A DNA stretch of 64,000 bases from Polyodon spathula (taxonomy: Eukaryota; Chordata; Actinopteri; Acipenseriformes; Polyodontidae), in contig NC_054538.1 in assembly GCF_017654505.1 (NCBI RefSeq), positions 20,689,412-20,753,411 on the forward strand. Direction: 5' to 3'. The translations under genes were made by a program, and so were the position numbers. Under the pieces are notes generated by a model. The model was not told the origin of the DNA. It ran no database searches and saw nothing but the letters and a program-made list of their open reading frames with translations. Below, one piece after another: positions 59,401 to 63,789 of the stretch. Positions within the stretch are counted from its first letter, which is position 1; every line of letters begins with the position of its first letter.

Positions 59401-62149
59401 ACACGCGAACCTGTATCTTCTCTGAGAGTCCAGTGAACCCTGGGAAAGGGGGACAGCTTCCAGAGACAGAAGAGCTAGATACAAAGATTGAGCAGAAGTT
59501 TCAGGAGTTTGAAGAACTGGCAACAGCTGGACAGAAGCTAGTAGATGAAGAACATCATTTAACAGAAATGGTAAGTTGGAACTGCCAAAACAGAACAGCG
59601 ATGTCAGACCGTTAAACTCCATCTCCATTGTAGGGTGAATTGTAGGGTGCCCATGACACTCCACCATTGCTGTTAGGTACATCATTGAAAGCATGTTGAT
59701 GAAACCTGACCTTATAGTCAAGGAGTGGTTTAGCAAGTACAAAATGAAAAGGTCACCAGTTGACTTCTTTTACATTTCCTTGCAGATCAAGGAGAGAACA
59801 GAGGAGCTGAGGAGCATGCTGGGATGGATCCTAGTTCGCTGGAGGGCACAGAAGCACCAGCGGAGTCGTGGGAAGACAAAAGCAGAGCCAAAGGGAGATG
59901 TGATATATTCAGAGGCTACAGTGTGCATGCCTCAGTCAGTTCAGGTCAGTTTGCATGAGGACAAAAAATGGAACTCTACAGCAAAATGGATCTTCGTCAT
60001 TTCTGTGAATTTTGTTTTTATTCAATTAAAACATCAAGCATCTAGAACTATATTCAACCAGTCTTCAGGTTCCTACTTTTGTTATTTCTCGGCTACATTA
60101 TTGTAATACTTTCCTTGGTGGCCTTCCTGATTCTAAACTGCATTGGCTGGTTCAAAATGGTGTAGCCTGAGTGCTTACTCACACTTGCCATTCACAGCAC
60201 ATTACTCCGGTTTTCAAGTCACAACAAGATTTTTAAATTCTCCTTACTTCTTATAAGGCCCTCCGTGGCGTAGGGCCTTTATATTTGCACAAACTGTTGG
60301 TACCTTATGCGCCTAGTTGTACCCTGAGATCAGCAAAGGCTGGCCTTCTGGTTGCTTCTACAAGTTGGCTGAAATCAGGAGGGGGTGAGGTCCTTTAGTT
60401 GTTATGCTCCCTGGCTTTGGAACTCTATCCCAAATCATATCAGGAATTCTGTCACAGTTAAATCAATTTTAAAAACATATCTGTTTGAGTTATTTTTGAA
60501 CTGTAATGCTTAGCCGTTGGCTATCTTTTTATGTTTTGGTTTTATTGTAAAGCATCCTGGGACGCTTTGCATGAAGAGCACTCTATAAAAGTAAGCTGTA
60601 TTGTATTGTATTCAATGAGGGCAAATACCAAACAGCCCACTGTGTAACAAATATGCCACGCATTTAATTCAAAACATGTATATATTGAGTCATTGTATCA
60701 TATTTTATTGAATATCACCAAAGAACAGTAAAAAGATACAGGCACTTTTTAATTATTATTATTAAATCTACCCTTGGATTTTATCCTTTTCTTTCTAGGG
60801 TTTCTCCCCCTACCTGGAAGAACAGTATGTTTTTCAAGAACAATCTGCCAGCTGCCAGGTCAAGTCCTGCACAGATAGACTACACTCCCAAAAGCCACTC
60901 CACAGTTCTCAGTCTGAGGGGGGTTATGAAGAAATGGCCCCGATTCGCTTCAAGGGCAGTGAACTGAACTCACCAAGGGGCTCTCTGGAGGGGCTGCTGA
61001 TTCTGGAGTCCCCTGAGCCACCGCTTATGGTGCTCAAAGAGCCGACCACCCCCTCACTCGGGGGTACAGTGAACCTCATCCTCAACTTTTCCAAAAAGGG
61101 GGCCAGCCAGCTGCAGCTCCAGGATGCCATGGATGAGTCAGAGACCCAGGAGCCTGTTCACAGGGTGAGTTCAACACACACAGTGTGCCAAGTTACCCAG
61201 TGGCTTTAGAACCCAGCACAATGGGGATTGACGTGGTCTTGCAAGACTACTGTAGTGATGCTGAAATATTTTGATAATTCTTGCAGTCTTTAACTTTATC
61301 ACCATTGTCACCACTCTCTGCGAAGGATAAAAGCAGCATAATTAAAACTTAACGCCAGGGAAGTGACTTATAAAAGTAGCCAAGGTTTAAAATCAATTTT
61401 CTAAACTCTTACTTTCATTAGCAACATCATTGGTCTTTTTTTTCGATGACAGACATTTCGGGTTCTCTTATTTATTTTTTATAACCAATTAAAATGCTTT
61501 TATAATGATTTTTAATCAAATAAAAGAAACCAACAGCTGGTTTCCAAAGCAGCTGTGTTAATTAGAGGCTGTTTATAAGTGGACTTACCTCAAGATCAGC
61601 TACTGTGCCTGTGTTTACTCCCTCTTAGACAGCGGACAGGCTCTGACAAATATGATAGATTATTCCCCAACAGCAATTGCAAGAATCTGTCTTATAACGT
61701 GTAGCCTTTTAATTACATATGCTGTAGCATTTTAATAAAGACTGATACATGCAAAACTTGTGTACAAGACAAAGAAAGATACACTGTGTAAGACCACCTG
61801 TTTTAAAAGAGAACTCGCCTCAAAAGGGATTAAGTGGAAGATTTGAGGGACCACCTGTTCCAAAGTGCCAGTTGCCTTCACAACAGGTTCAATCAATTTA
61901 AACCACAGTATTTATGTATGACTGCTGTCATCAGTTTTTTCTCATTAAATTAATCAGGTTCCGGACCGTCTCCTTTCCCAGGCTGTGCTTTCACATTTTT
62001 ACTGTATTATTTCTTTTCCTCTCCCTCAGCCCTCTGGGTCTTTATCCTCTGGCTGTAAAAACTTTTGGAGGCGCTGCCAGGGCCTTTTGGAAAATACTTT
62101 TGGTAGTTTAAAGAGAAAGAAAAAGATTTCTCTGCAAAATGCTGACGAG
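14933..62149 (+). CDS. Large spectrin-repeat coiled-coil protein, nesprin-like (24 exons, 3' end outside window)
   Basis: Exons: 14933-15427, 23389-23496, 31485-31628, 36528-36674, 37669-37869, 39271-39354, 39740-39858, 40598-40712, 41290-41367, 42277-42392, 44962-45124, 49269-49414, 49967-50060, 50421-50570, 51544-51693, 51983-52239, 53407-53548, 54962-55174, 55601-55753, 57522-57739, 59387-59570, 59786-59944, 60799-61164, 62030-62149. All junctions are GT-AG and keep phase, giving 1374 codons without a stop. Residues 1-249 are low-complexity and probably disordered. About 250-1205 are helical with regularly spaced Trp and Leu heptads (for example LEAWLKERASE, ISWTEDTR, RSMLGWILVRW), as in spectrin repeats. 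Residues 1213-1334 are a Pro/Ser-rich linker, and 1335-1374 are short and basic (FWRRCQGLL, SLKRKKKIS). Spectrin-repeat rods act as cytoskeletal or nuclear-envelope scaffolds. The plan resembles nesprins with the KASH end still to come, but CCDC141 or AKAP6-like rods are alternatives; identity is inference. Exon structure is much surer than the name. Short phase-0 exons may be missed in the larger introns. Confidence 0.75.
16846..16892. repeat. TTA trinucleotide microsatellite
   Basis: Near-perfect (TTA)n run of about 45 bases inside intron 1. Confidence 0.9.
18126..18148. repeat. TA dinucleotide microsatellite
   Basis: About 11 TA units in intron 1. Confidence 0.85.
18323..18626. mobile_element. 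Tc1-type MITE (family 1, copy 2)
   Basis: Shares with 719-901 the left block caccctatagaattaaca, ttttgcttcata, tgtagttttccat, and the right end aggtgacgcaaa followed by ggccatagctgt. It has about 120 bases more internal sequence than copy 1, so copy 1 is an internally deleted form. The outermost left bases of the inverted end are missing. Confidence 0.7.
18669..18696. repeat. Poly(T) tract
   Basis: Uninterrupted T run of nearly 30 bases, with another T tract at 18631-18643. Could be the tail of a minus-strand retroposon but nothing recognisable adjoins. Confidence 0.8.
19147..19863. mobile_element. TIR DNA element of about 0.7 kb (family 3, copy 1)
   Basis: Left end TAGGGCTTCTGATTTTCG and right end, reverse-complemented, TAGGGCTTCCGTTTTTCG. 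A TA sits at both borders. Inside, a block of about 40 bases (aaggattgtacacgcttgcg and following) is repeated imperfectly at 19526. A short frame at 19590-19706 (MPKHTKTPEE...) has no recognised domain. The right-terminal 85 bases recur at 58419-58502, which confirms a dispersed family. Superfamily not assigned. Confidence 0.7.
20470..20660. repeat. Cluster of AGATATCT palindromes
   Basis: At least eight copies of (A/G)ATATCT occur within 190 bases, several with flanking similarity (aaaatatctgtaaa, gatatctgtaaatcaatt). One pair forms an inverted repeat: the sequence near 20577-20600 is complemented near 20616-20641. The stretch could be a degenerate foldback element. Confidence 0.65.
20909..21020. 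repeat. Large imperfect hairpin (foldback element)
   Basis: The left arm 20909-20953 (ccctgcacatgtaaatactg...) is nearly complementary to 20973-21020 (...cagtatctacatggcaggg), with a loop of about 20 bases. The arms include the block taagtttggcag/ctgccaaactta. The outer sequence resembles 5815-5850, so it is probably a dispersed repeat. Confidence 0.75.
21400..22000 (-). other. GC-rich region with internally repetitive minus-strand frame
   Basis: The minus strand has a 132-codon frame (21546-21944) starting MLTPCWDEEAETRRLVEEEI, rich in Glu and then Gly/Ser/Lys. The sequence holds imperfect repeats spaced about 90 bases around cctgaagtagcccactc (near 21591, 21680 and 21772). Composition contrasts with the AT-rich surroundings. 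It may be gag-like sequence of an LTR retroelement or a tandem repeat that happens to be open; I do not recognise a domain. Confidence 0.35.
22763..22990 (+). mobile_element. tRNA-derived CORE-SINE
   Basis: Head has a polymerase III B-box-like ggttcaaatct at 22816, followed by the CORE/MIR-like block ctgtgtgaccttgagcaagt (22840) and cacttaacctct. The tail reads gtcgccttggataaaggcgt (22951) and ctgctaaataaataaat, the 3' end shared by many fish SINEs. A complete or near-complete copy in intron 1. Confidence 0.85.
23389..23496 (+). CDS. Spectrin-repeat gene, coding exon 2
   Basis: 36 codons (VLLRKEEEEEYKNTHSCREA...FPSHL), phase 0 at both ends; acceptor tttaatag, donor ctg|gtaatt. Acidic run then mixed low-complexity sequence. 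Moderate support because no conserved motif is present; the evidence is phase continuity and splice sites. Confidence 0.7.
23609..24208 (+). mobile_element. Solo LTR with 5-bp target duplication
   Basis: A 600-bp element starting TGTGGTAAAATG and ending TTTGTGACA, flanked by the direct repeat agtac (23604-23608 and 24209-24213). It contains a TATA-like gcataaaagt near 23878 and poly(A)-type signals (aataaa near 23959 and 23970). No internal retroelement sequence adjoins, so it is a recombined solo LTR. It begins 112 bases after exon 2. It is not of the same family as the LTR at 8.4 kb. Confidence 0.83.
25310..28060. mobile_element. Nested DNA-transposon region, possibly Harbinger-like
   Basis: The phrase gggtttccat or its complement recurs near 25317, 25409, 25949, 26043 and, inverted, near 27689 and 27851, as if several related elements were nested. 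A 30-bp block at 25831-25860 (tattgcagatcaccatggct...) is present inverted at 27432-27461. The ATG in the first copy (25845) opens a short Arg-rich frame (MAENQRRRRIIEICARHH), which recalls the start of fish Harbinger transposases, but it is soon closed. No nuclease domain survives. Superfamily is a guess. Confidence 0.45.
27362..27420. repeat. TA dinucleotide microsatellite (about 30 units)
   Basis: A perfect alternating TA run of about 59 bases, ending some 12 bases before the inverted block at 27432. Confidence 0.95.
28275..28299. repeat. TAA microsatellite
   Basis: About eight AAT/TAA units in intron 2. Confidence 0.85.
31485..31628 (+). CDS. Spectrin-repeat gene, coding exon 3
   Basis: 48 codons (ITESSAPFFRRDVPKKESTV...QFNREILQ), phase 0 to 0; acceptor ttttcacag, donor cag|gtaggt. 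End of the disordered N-terminal part; the last residues (RLAQFNREILQ) begin the first helix that continues into exon 4. Confidence 0.82.
33387..33447. repeat. Alternating TG/CG tract
   Basis: About 61 bases of uninterrupted purine-pyrimidine alternation mixing TG and CG steps, for example gtgcgcgcgcgtgtg. Such sequence can adopt Z-DNA. Confidence 0.9.
34010..34640 (-). mobile_element. LTR-like repeat (LTR family A, copy 2)
   Basis: Reverse complement aligns along its length with 5942-6562: start TGTTAAATATGG against TGTGCTCGATATG, a TATA-like tttataaaagagc, the block ccttttagaggag, gcatgacc, cagtgttttgt, the ccgcactaggac/ccacactagggc block, and the closing aaacctggacgcc with ctgtgtctcg. Approximate borders. 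It lies in intron 3 and is antisense to the gene. Confidence 0.65.
35540..35885. repeat. Cluster of AATTGTAATT-type near-palindromes
   Basis: The words aattgtaatt, gtaattgtaat and attacaatt recur at least eight times in about 340 bases, within intron 3. Probably a degenerate palindromic repeat. Confidence 0.55.
36528..36674 (+). CDS. Spectrin-repeat gene, coding exon 4
   Basis: 49 codons (AETWIKGKLQDLKDGCSIEQ...MIQLNQ), phase 0 to 0; acceptor tcgtgcag, donor cag|gtaagg. First clear spectrin-like helices: Trp at the helix A position (ETWIKGKL) and a second helix DWEQVSQTFQRDLKDFENTM. Confidence 0.9.
36675..37668 (+). other. Intron 4
   Basis: About 1 kb. A stretch from 36899 (ggctggttttaactgaccct, then gattagcactaatct) resembles the left half of MITE family 2. 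Nothing else recognised. Confidence 0.45.
37669..37869 (+). CDS. Spectrin-repeat gene, coding exon 5
   Basis: 67 codons (KGEQLMCKQNPTSDTVRKQL...LEAWLKERASE), phase 0 to 0; acceptor acttgcag, donor gaa|gtaaga. Completes one spectrin-like repeat (VRKQLCQLKDQWQTLKQTV) and opens the next (FNRKVDKLEAWLKERA). Confidence 0.92.
37870..39270 (+). other. Intron 5, nothing recognised
   Basis: About 1.4 kb without recognised exon or repeat. Confidence 0.5.
39271..39354 (+). CDS. Spectrin-repeat gene, coding exon 6
   Basis: 28 codons (GEKQSLVVLLEENIDKLQLT...ILDLKQ), phase 0 to 0; acceptor attctgcag, donor cag|gtggga. Short helical exon between two repeat halves. Confidence 0.88.
39740..39858 (+). CDS. 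Spectrin-repeat gene, coding exon 7
   Basis: DEQQYWTHHAEINSLALRLE..., ends in phase 2 (AAA AT|gtatgt) so Met is completed by exon 8. Acceptor tacttaag is weaker than its neighbours, but the helical content (HAEINSLALRLEKQGK) and phase fit. Confidence 0.85.
39859..40597 (+). other. Intron 7, nothing recognised
   Basis: About 740 bases, no exon or repeat recognised. Confidence 0.5.
40598..40712 (+). CDS. Spectrin-repeat gene, coding exon 8
   Basis: (M)WLKTQTLIKEYHENLQLALE...IIKATNNK; enters in phase 2, leaves in phase 0; acceptor ctttttcag, donor aag|gtaaag. The Trp-led helix (WLKTQTLIKEYHENLQLAL) and the AL.ASSFCQQADNII block look like the junction between repeats (helix C to helix A). Confidence 0.9.
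40713..41289 (+). other. Intron 8, nothing recognised
   Basis: About 580 bases of AT-rich sequence. Confidence 0.5.
41290..41367 (+). CDS. Spectrin-repeat gene, coding exon 9
   Basis: 26 codons (RKSICGANGQENRGDREMRD...ASQIM), phase 0 to 0; acceptor tattgtacag, donor atg|gtgagt. Confidence 0.85.
41368..42276 (+). other. Intron 9
   Basis: About 900 bases. Overlapping frames at 41480-42037 (minus) and 41644-41919 (plus) carry no recognised domain and lack phase-compatible splice sites; I regard them as chance. Confidence 0.5.
42277..42392 (+). CDS. Spectrin-repeat gene, coding exon 10
   Basis: MLDVTVSQLSNLHPTLAERV...ALLQQALR, leaving in phase 2 (CTC AG|gtaagg); acceptor cctcccag. Typical spectrin helix B/C: LAERVTQKQRELKNSWALLQQAL with the helix C Trp. 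Confidence 0.93.
42393..44961 (+). other. Intron 10 (about 2.6 kb)
   Basis: Contains a short AC run after the donor and, at about 42840-43180, a segment that looks like a degraded interspersed repeat (open on the minus strand, no domain). No exon recognised. Confidence 0.45.
44962..45124 (+). CDS. Spectrin-repeat gene, coding exon 11
   Basis: NENSGLLLPCSDFTREEGDP...EELNLLKGCV, enters phase 2, leaves phase 0; acceptor ctctgcag, donor gtg|gtcagt. A duplicated motif MGKEVQRI / MGKEVQEE is visible. Linker between repeats. Confidence 0.82.
45974..46026. repeat. TA dinucleotide microsatellite
   Basis: About 26 TA units, nearly perfect. Confidence 0.95.
46290..46363. repeat. Interrupted TA microsatellite at a Tc1 insertion site
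   Basis: TA-rich run with a few C interruptions that ends where the left inverted end of the Tc1 relic begins, in keeping with Tc1 elements inserting at TA. Confidence 0.85.
46364..47444 (+). pseudogene. Degenerate Tc1-like transposon with both inverted ends
   Basis: Left end tcaaaagtttgagtaaacct, then gcttgaaaccaggttttt. The reverse complement of the right end reads cagtaccagtcaaaagtttg, then agtacacttgctggaaacc. The transposase is broken by stops and shifts; recognisable remnants are a helix-turn-helix part (IIKRFEETGTNED near 46485), TSTVQRRLREAGLTGRIAQK (46670-46730), WTDESKFKIFGSN with the first catalytic Asp (near 46767), and AWPAQSPELVWDELDRRVKA (near 47053), where SPDLNPIENLWDELDRRV would be usual and the middle part is deleted. 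Not functional. A different subfamily from the copy at 6.7 kb. Confidence 0.9.
48296..48500 (-). mobile_element. MIR/CORE-SINE-like fragment
   Basis: On the minus strand: a tRNA-like head with B-box ctgggttcaatccct (48309-48323 on the plus strand) and, plus-strand 48424-48495, acttgcccaaggtcgcattg followed by gggctgggatttagatcctg, which is very like the reverse of the MIR core. The two parts may be one rearranged element or two neighbours. Confidence 0.65.
49269..49414 (+). CDS. Spectrin-repeat gene, coding exon 12
   Basis: NARDSGNNRKIAESQDEAQQ...GRRQTDGE(R/S), phase 0 in and phase 2 out; acceptor tttcatag, donor AG|gtattc. Polar, low-complexity, probably an unstructured linker of the rod; supported by phase and GC/codon character. 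Confidence 0.8.
49415..49966 (+). other. Intron 12, nothing recognised
   Basis: About 550 bases without recognised content. Confidence 0.5.
49967..50060 (+). CDS. Spectrin-repeat gene, coding exon 13
   Basis: (S)TRKKPEAKASLQHRYPQLQVQ...VSADK, enters phase 2, leaves phase 0; acceptor ttttgcag, donor aag|gtactt. Start of a new helix (YPQLQVQLQKFTVSADK). Confidence 0.85.
50061..50420 (+). other. Intron 13, mostly minisatellite
   Basis: 360 bases, of which about 190 are the 40-bp minisatellite listed separately; no other content. Confidence 0.7.
50171..50360. repeat. Minisatellite, about five copies of a 40-bp unit
   Basis: The unit begins atcagaacaagttcaatttc and ends agtcatggaaccatattaaa. 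The second copy has an extra caa, the fourth lacks about seven bases, and the fifth has diverged. It occupies more than half of intron 13 and ends about 60 bases before exon 14. Confidence 0.93.
50421..50570 (+). CDS. Spectrin-repeat gene, coding exon 14
   Basis: 50 codons (TLSWLKDNVAMATQICCAEN...RIEVVKK), phase 0 to 0; acceptor cccctgcag, donor aag|gtacgt. Starts with a typical helix A (LSWLKDNVAMA), then AAKRCQAALEDEILSNRTRIEVV. Confidence 0.92.
50571..51543 (+). other. Intron 14, half filled by an antisense LTR
   Basis: The open frame of exon 14 runs on for 220 bases past the donor without known content. The second half is the LTR listed next, leaving only about 29 bases to exon 15. Confidence 0.6.
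50980..51514 (-). mobile_element. Solo-LTR-like element, antisense to the gene
   Basis: Read on the minus strand it starts TGTGACAGGCTATGCG at 51514, has a TATA-like gtatatagga (complement of 51363-51378), and ends around ctgtgtctgggtctatttta with ggggctacgaaccccttt. The right half of the sequence is richer in GC than the intron. The opposite border lies between about 50980 and 51020; no clean target duplication was found (ctatg at one side, ttatg at the other is the best candidate). Confidence 0.6.
51544..51693 (+). CDS. Spectrin-repeat gene, coding exon 15
   Basis: 50 codons (EGRSLVRAQHPGSAKIEEFL...LEKTNLK), phase 0 to 0; acceptor ttttgtaaag, donor aag|gtatgc. Shows the classical spectrin helix B/C join: HPGSAKIEEFLRQLEVLWEELKKRHQ, with the conserved helix C Trp. 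Confidence 0.95.
51983..52239 (+). CDS. Spectrin-repeat gene, coding exon 16
   Basis: 85 full codons plus two bases (AMKVLKDLNDMGEWLKTVES...KIEEVEDK), phase 0 in, phase 2 out; acceptor tctgtacag, donor AA|gtaagc. One long repeat: helix A DLNDMGEWLKTVESSI, helix B MNAAERESSLLENEVASRGLEL and the following RALRQEVEKL. Confidence 0.95.
52240..53406 (+). other. Intron 16
   Basis: About 1.2 kb of AT-rich sequence without recognised exons. It ends in a pure T tract (about 53371-53397) that serves as the polypyrimidine tract of exon 17. Confidence 0.55.
53407..53548 (+). CDS. Spectrin-repeat gene, coding exon 17
   Basis: (K)YHCVQNVLKQQTSELQDTRM...SHMSSIGQ, phase 2 in, phase 0 out; acceptor acgacag after a T homopolymer, donor cag|gtaaga. 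Helix C of one repeat (YHCVQNVLKQQTSEL) and helix A of the next (RMLTEFLEKVEMEENQV). Confidence 0.93.
53549..54961 (+). other. Intron 17, nothing recognised
   Basis: About 1.4 kb with no recognised exon or repeat. Confidence 0.5.
54962..55174 (+). CDS. Spectrin-repeat gene, coding exon 18
   Basis: 71 codons (PLHSELGCHGSSLLVLADAG...ELEEQLRR), phase 0 to 0; acceptor ttttgcag, donor cgg|gtagga. GC-rich. LLVLADAGQQLIHSGRFDSDDI recalls the helix B hallmark of spectrin repeats (GQ.LI..G...S..I), followed by LEELREAVEMLNDTVRERG. Confidence 0.95.
55175..55600 (+). other. Intron 18, nothing recognised
   Basis: About 430 bases of AT-rich sequence. Confidence 0.5.
55601..55753 (+). CDS. Spectrin-repeat gene, coding exon 19
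   Basis: 51 codons (HSYITARINQMLSKSVELSA...QQEDME), phase 0 to 0; acceptor tttctcag, donor gag|gtgagg. Helix A-like ARINQMLSKSVELSAEIHEME, then CRLESLNLQQEDME that runs into exon 20. Confidence 0.93.
55754..57521 (+). other. Intron 19 (about 1.8 kb)
   Basis: No exon accepted. A frame at 57261-57521 is open up to the exon 20 acceptor; see rejected items. Tandem-like tttaccat/gctttacc words near 56360-56460 look like low-complexity decay. Confidence 0.5.
57522..57739 (+). CDS. Spectrin-repeat gene, coding exon 20
   Basis: IDFEVVREEVDEMEKQAARL...RNYLAM(I), phase 0 in, phase 2 out; acceptor tgctctttag, donor AT|gtaagt. Joined to exon 19 it reads a smooth helix, then helix C VQATLQTWEEMGKCIAKNSA with Trp and a final LQDFFRNYLAMI leading to the next repeat. 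Confidence 0.95.
57740..59386 (+). other. Intron 20 (about 1.6 kb)
   Basis: Contains at 58419-58502 the right-end fragment of TIR family 3. Otherwise plain AT-rich sequence. Confidence 0.55.
58419..58502. mobile_element. Right-end fragment of TIR element family 3 (copy 2)
   Basis: Shares acaatttacataaaac, gaaaatagctaaaaataagc and the decayed terminus with 19778-19863. Only the end is present. Confidence 0.7.
59387..59570 (+). CDS. Spectrin-repeat gene, coding exon 21
   Basis: (I)SWTEDTRTCIFSESPVNPGK...HHLTEM, phase 2 in, phase 0 out; acceptor cttcacag, donor atg|gtaagt. Helix A Trp (ISWTEDTR), a Pro/Gly loop, then helix B (LDTKIEQKFQEFEELATAGQKLVDEEHH). Confidence 0.95.
59786..59944 (+). 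CDS. Spectrin-repeat gene, coding exon 22
   Basis: 53 codons (IKERTEELRSMLGWILVRWR...MPQSVQ), phase 0 to 0; acceptor ccttgcag, donor cag|gtcagt. Last spectrin-like helix C with Trp (RSMLGWILVRWRAQKHQ), followed by a basic tail (RSRGKTKAEPKGD). Rod to linker transition, similar in layout to the end of nesprin rods. Confidence 0.95.
59945..60798 (+). other. Intron 22, mostly an L2-like LINE fragment
   Basis: About 850 bases, of which some 500 are the LINE end listed next. Confidence 0.65.
60100..60618 (+). mobile_element. 3' end of an L2-like LINE (truncated)
   Basis: In one frame, with stops, the sequence reads ITPVFKSQQDF then SYKALRGVGPLYLHKLLVPY and LRSAKAGLLVAST, the C-terminal signature of L2/CR1-clade reverse transcriptases (usual SYKALHGLAP.YL..LL). 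It ends cactctataaaag and a gtatt tandem tail, as in L2-type 3' ends. 5'-truncated and dead. Confidence 0.85.
60799..61164 (+). CDS. Spectrin-repeat gene, coding exon 23 (linker)
   Basis: 122 codons (GFSPYLEEQYVFQEQSASCQ...QEPVHR), phase 0 to 0; acceptor ctttctag, donor agg|gtgagt. Rich in Ser, Pro, Glu and Gln. A block GGTVNLILNFSKKGASQLQL (about 61063-61122) is hydrophobic and may be a short ordered segment. GC-rich compared with the introns. No domain recognised; probably the linker between the rod and the C-terminal part. Confidence 0.93.
61165..62029 (+). other. Intron 23, nothing recognised
   Basis: About 860 bases with no recognised repeat or exon. Confidence 0.5.
62030..62149 (+). 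CDS. Spectrin-repeat gene, coding exon 24 (last seen)
   Basis: 40 codons (PSGSLSSGCKNFWRRCQGLL...QNADE), phase 0 to 0; acceptor ccctcag, donor gag|gtaatt. Basic amphipathic sequence (FWRRCQGLLENTFGSLKRKKKIS). The donor shows that at least one more exon follows outside the window. Confidence 0.88.
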
Positions 62150-63043
62150 GTAATTAGTGTGCAGCAATGCATGTTGTGGAAAACATTTTCTTTCTGTGTG
62201 TGCATGTTAATGCATGCGTTGCAGTGTGAAACAATCTGCTCGGAACCGAGGCGTTACTAACACAGCACGTGATCCTTTAAAAAACAAAAAAAACAGACAG
62301 TCACTGTTTCAAACTCGATTATTCTACCATCGTTTAAATATTAAATAAGCTGTTTTATACAATTTGGATCAAAGTTTGCCACATGAAAGATACATTACTG
62401 GTCGTTTAATAATCTCACTGAAATTAAAAATGTAAAATGCTGATGAATAATTTTGTAAATACAGTACATTGGCAGCCTCCTTGACTGGTTTCCTTTTAAA
62501 AATGATACCAGTCAATGGAGGCACCCTAAATAGGCAGCCACAAACGTACAGACCTACATGACCAGGGATTGAATTAAGCTTATGGTTCCGCCATATTTTC
62601 ATTTTCTGATTGTTATGGCTGCACTATTATTTCGCATCAGCCCAGGCATAGATAATTTAGGCTTCACTGCCCCACTTTTATATCTTAAATTCCACCGTCC
62701 AATGTTCAGGAGAGTCACATTAACAAAGTTCATCCTTTTATAGTTTTTGAACTGCTTCTATAATGTAGATGAGTTTTACGAATACAGTAACTTAGCTACC
62801 ACTTATACAATAAAAAGTAATGTACAAAAGGGTTAGGCTATTAGGTCCAAGACTGTGCAGAACCAAACTACAGTCCCGTATGAATAAACTGACAGATTTA
62901 CTCTCCAATAACATAACTTGTACAGCAGATTACTATAGGAAGCTTTTGTGCTTCTTTTTATGATATTTTAATGTGTACTGTATTTTACTGTGGACCCAAT
63001 TTAGTTGGACCCAATGGTTTTCAATGGGCGTCGTGTGTGAAAT

Positions 63044-63072
63044 TCTTCTTCTTCTTCTTCTTCTTCTTCTTT
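63044..63072. repeat. TTC (GAA) microsatellite
   Basis: About nine TTC units. Confidence 0.92.
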
Positions 63073-63694
63073 GGTATGGCATTTGAAAAGCAACGGGCTA
63101 CAGTTATAATTGTAGTTTTGTAAGCCGTTCCACAGTATCCAGGATAACTGCGTGGAGAACACTTGTTCCACCAGAATACATGTGGGCTGGGCAGTCATCA
63201 GGTACGGGCCTGATGGTTTGCACCTTCCTGCATTCTCAGCTTGGTGAGTCCTTAATCTTCCACACCTGCTAGGCGTTGTTCGGACACGGTTGACAGCGGT
63301 CCACTGATTTTTTATTATTTTTTTTTTTGTTTGGTGATGTGCAAACTTTAAAGTGGAGATACAAGTTAAATTTCACATGTTTCGTGCCCAAAACTTTCTC
63401 TGATTTAAATTCCATGCTAAAAAGGAAACAGACTGCATAACACCTGGTCCTACGTTCATATTTCCTTCAACAAGACTAGCAAGTCACACAGGTGCGAGAC
63501 ATATTCAGATGATTCCCAGACTATCTTGGCTCAAGACTGCCATGACATTAGGCATCCTGGAGACCACTGATATAGAATGAGAACACCAGGTCACTTCATT
63601 GTTTTAATAGCTTGTACTTCTATTGAGAACAAGACAGACATATAATATGAGAGGCCTTCTTTGCCCTCATTACACAGCCTGGTATCATTTACGT

Positions 63695-63789
63695 TGGTTT
63701 CACAGACCCAGATTAGCACTGATCTAAGGAAATCTAAAGGTAACATTATGTAGGCAAGATTAGTTCTTTTCATGGTCTGTGAAACCAGC
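63695..63789. mobile_element. MITE family 2, copy 2
   Basis: Begins ttggtttcacagacc and ends ggtctgtgaaaccagcc, giving inverted ends of about 15 bases. Shares agattagcactgatc, ggtaacatta and aagattagt with 9936-10041. Confidence 0.78.
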
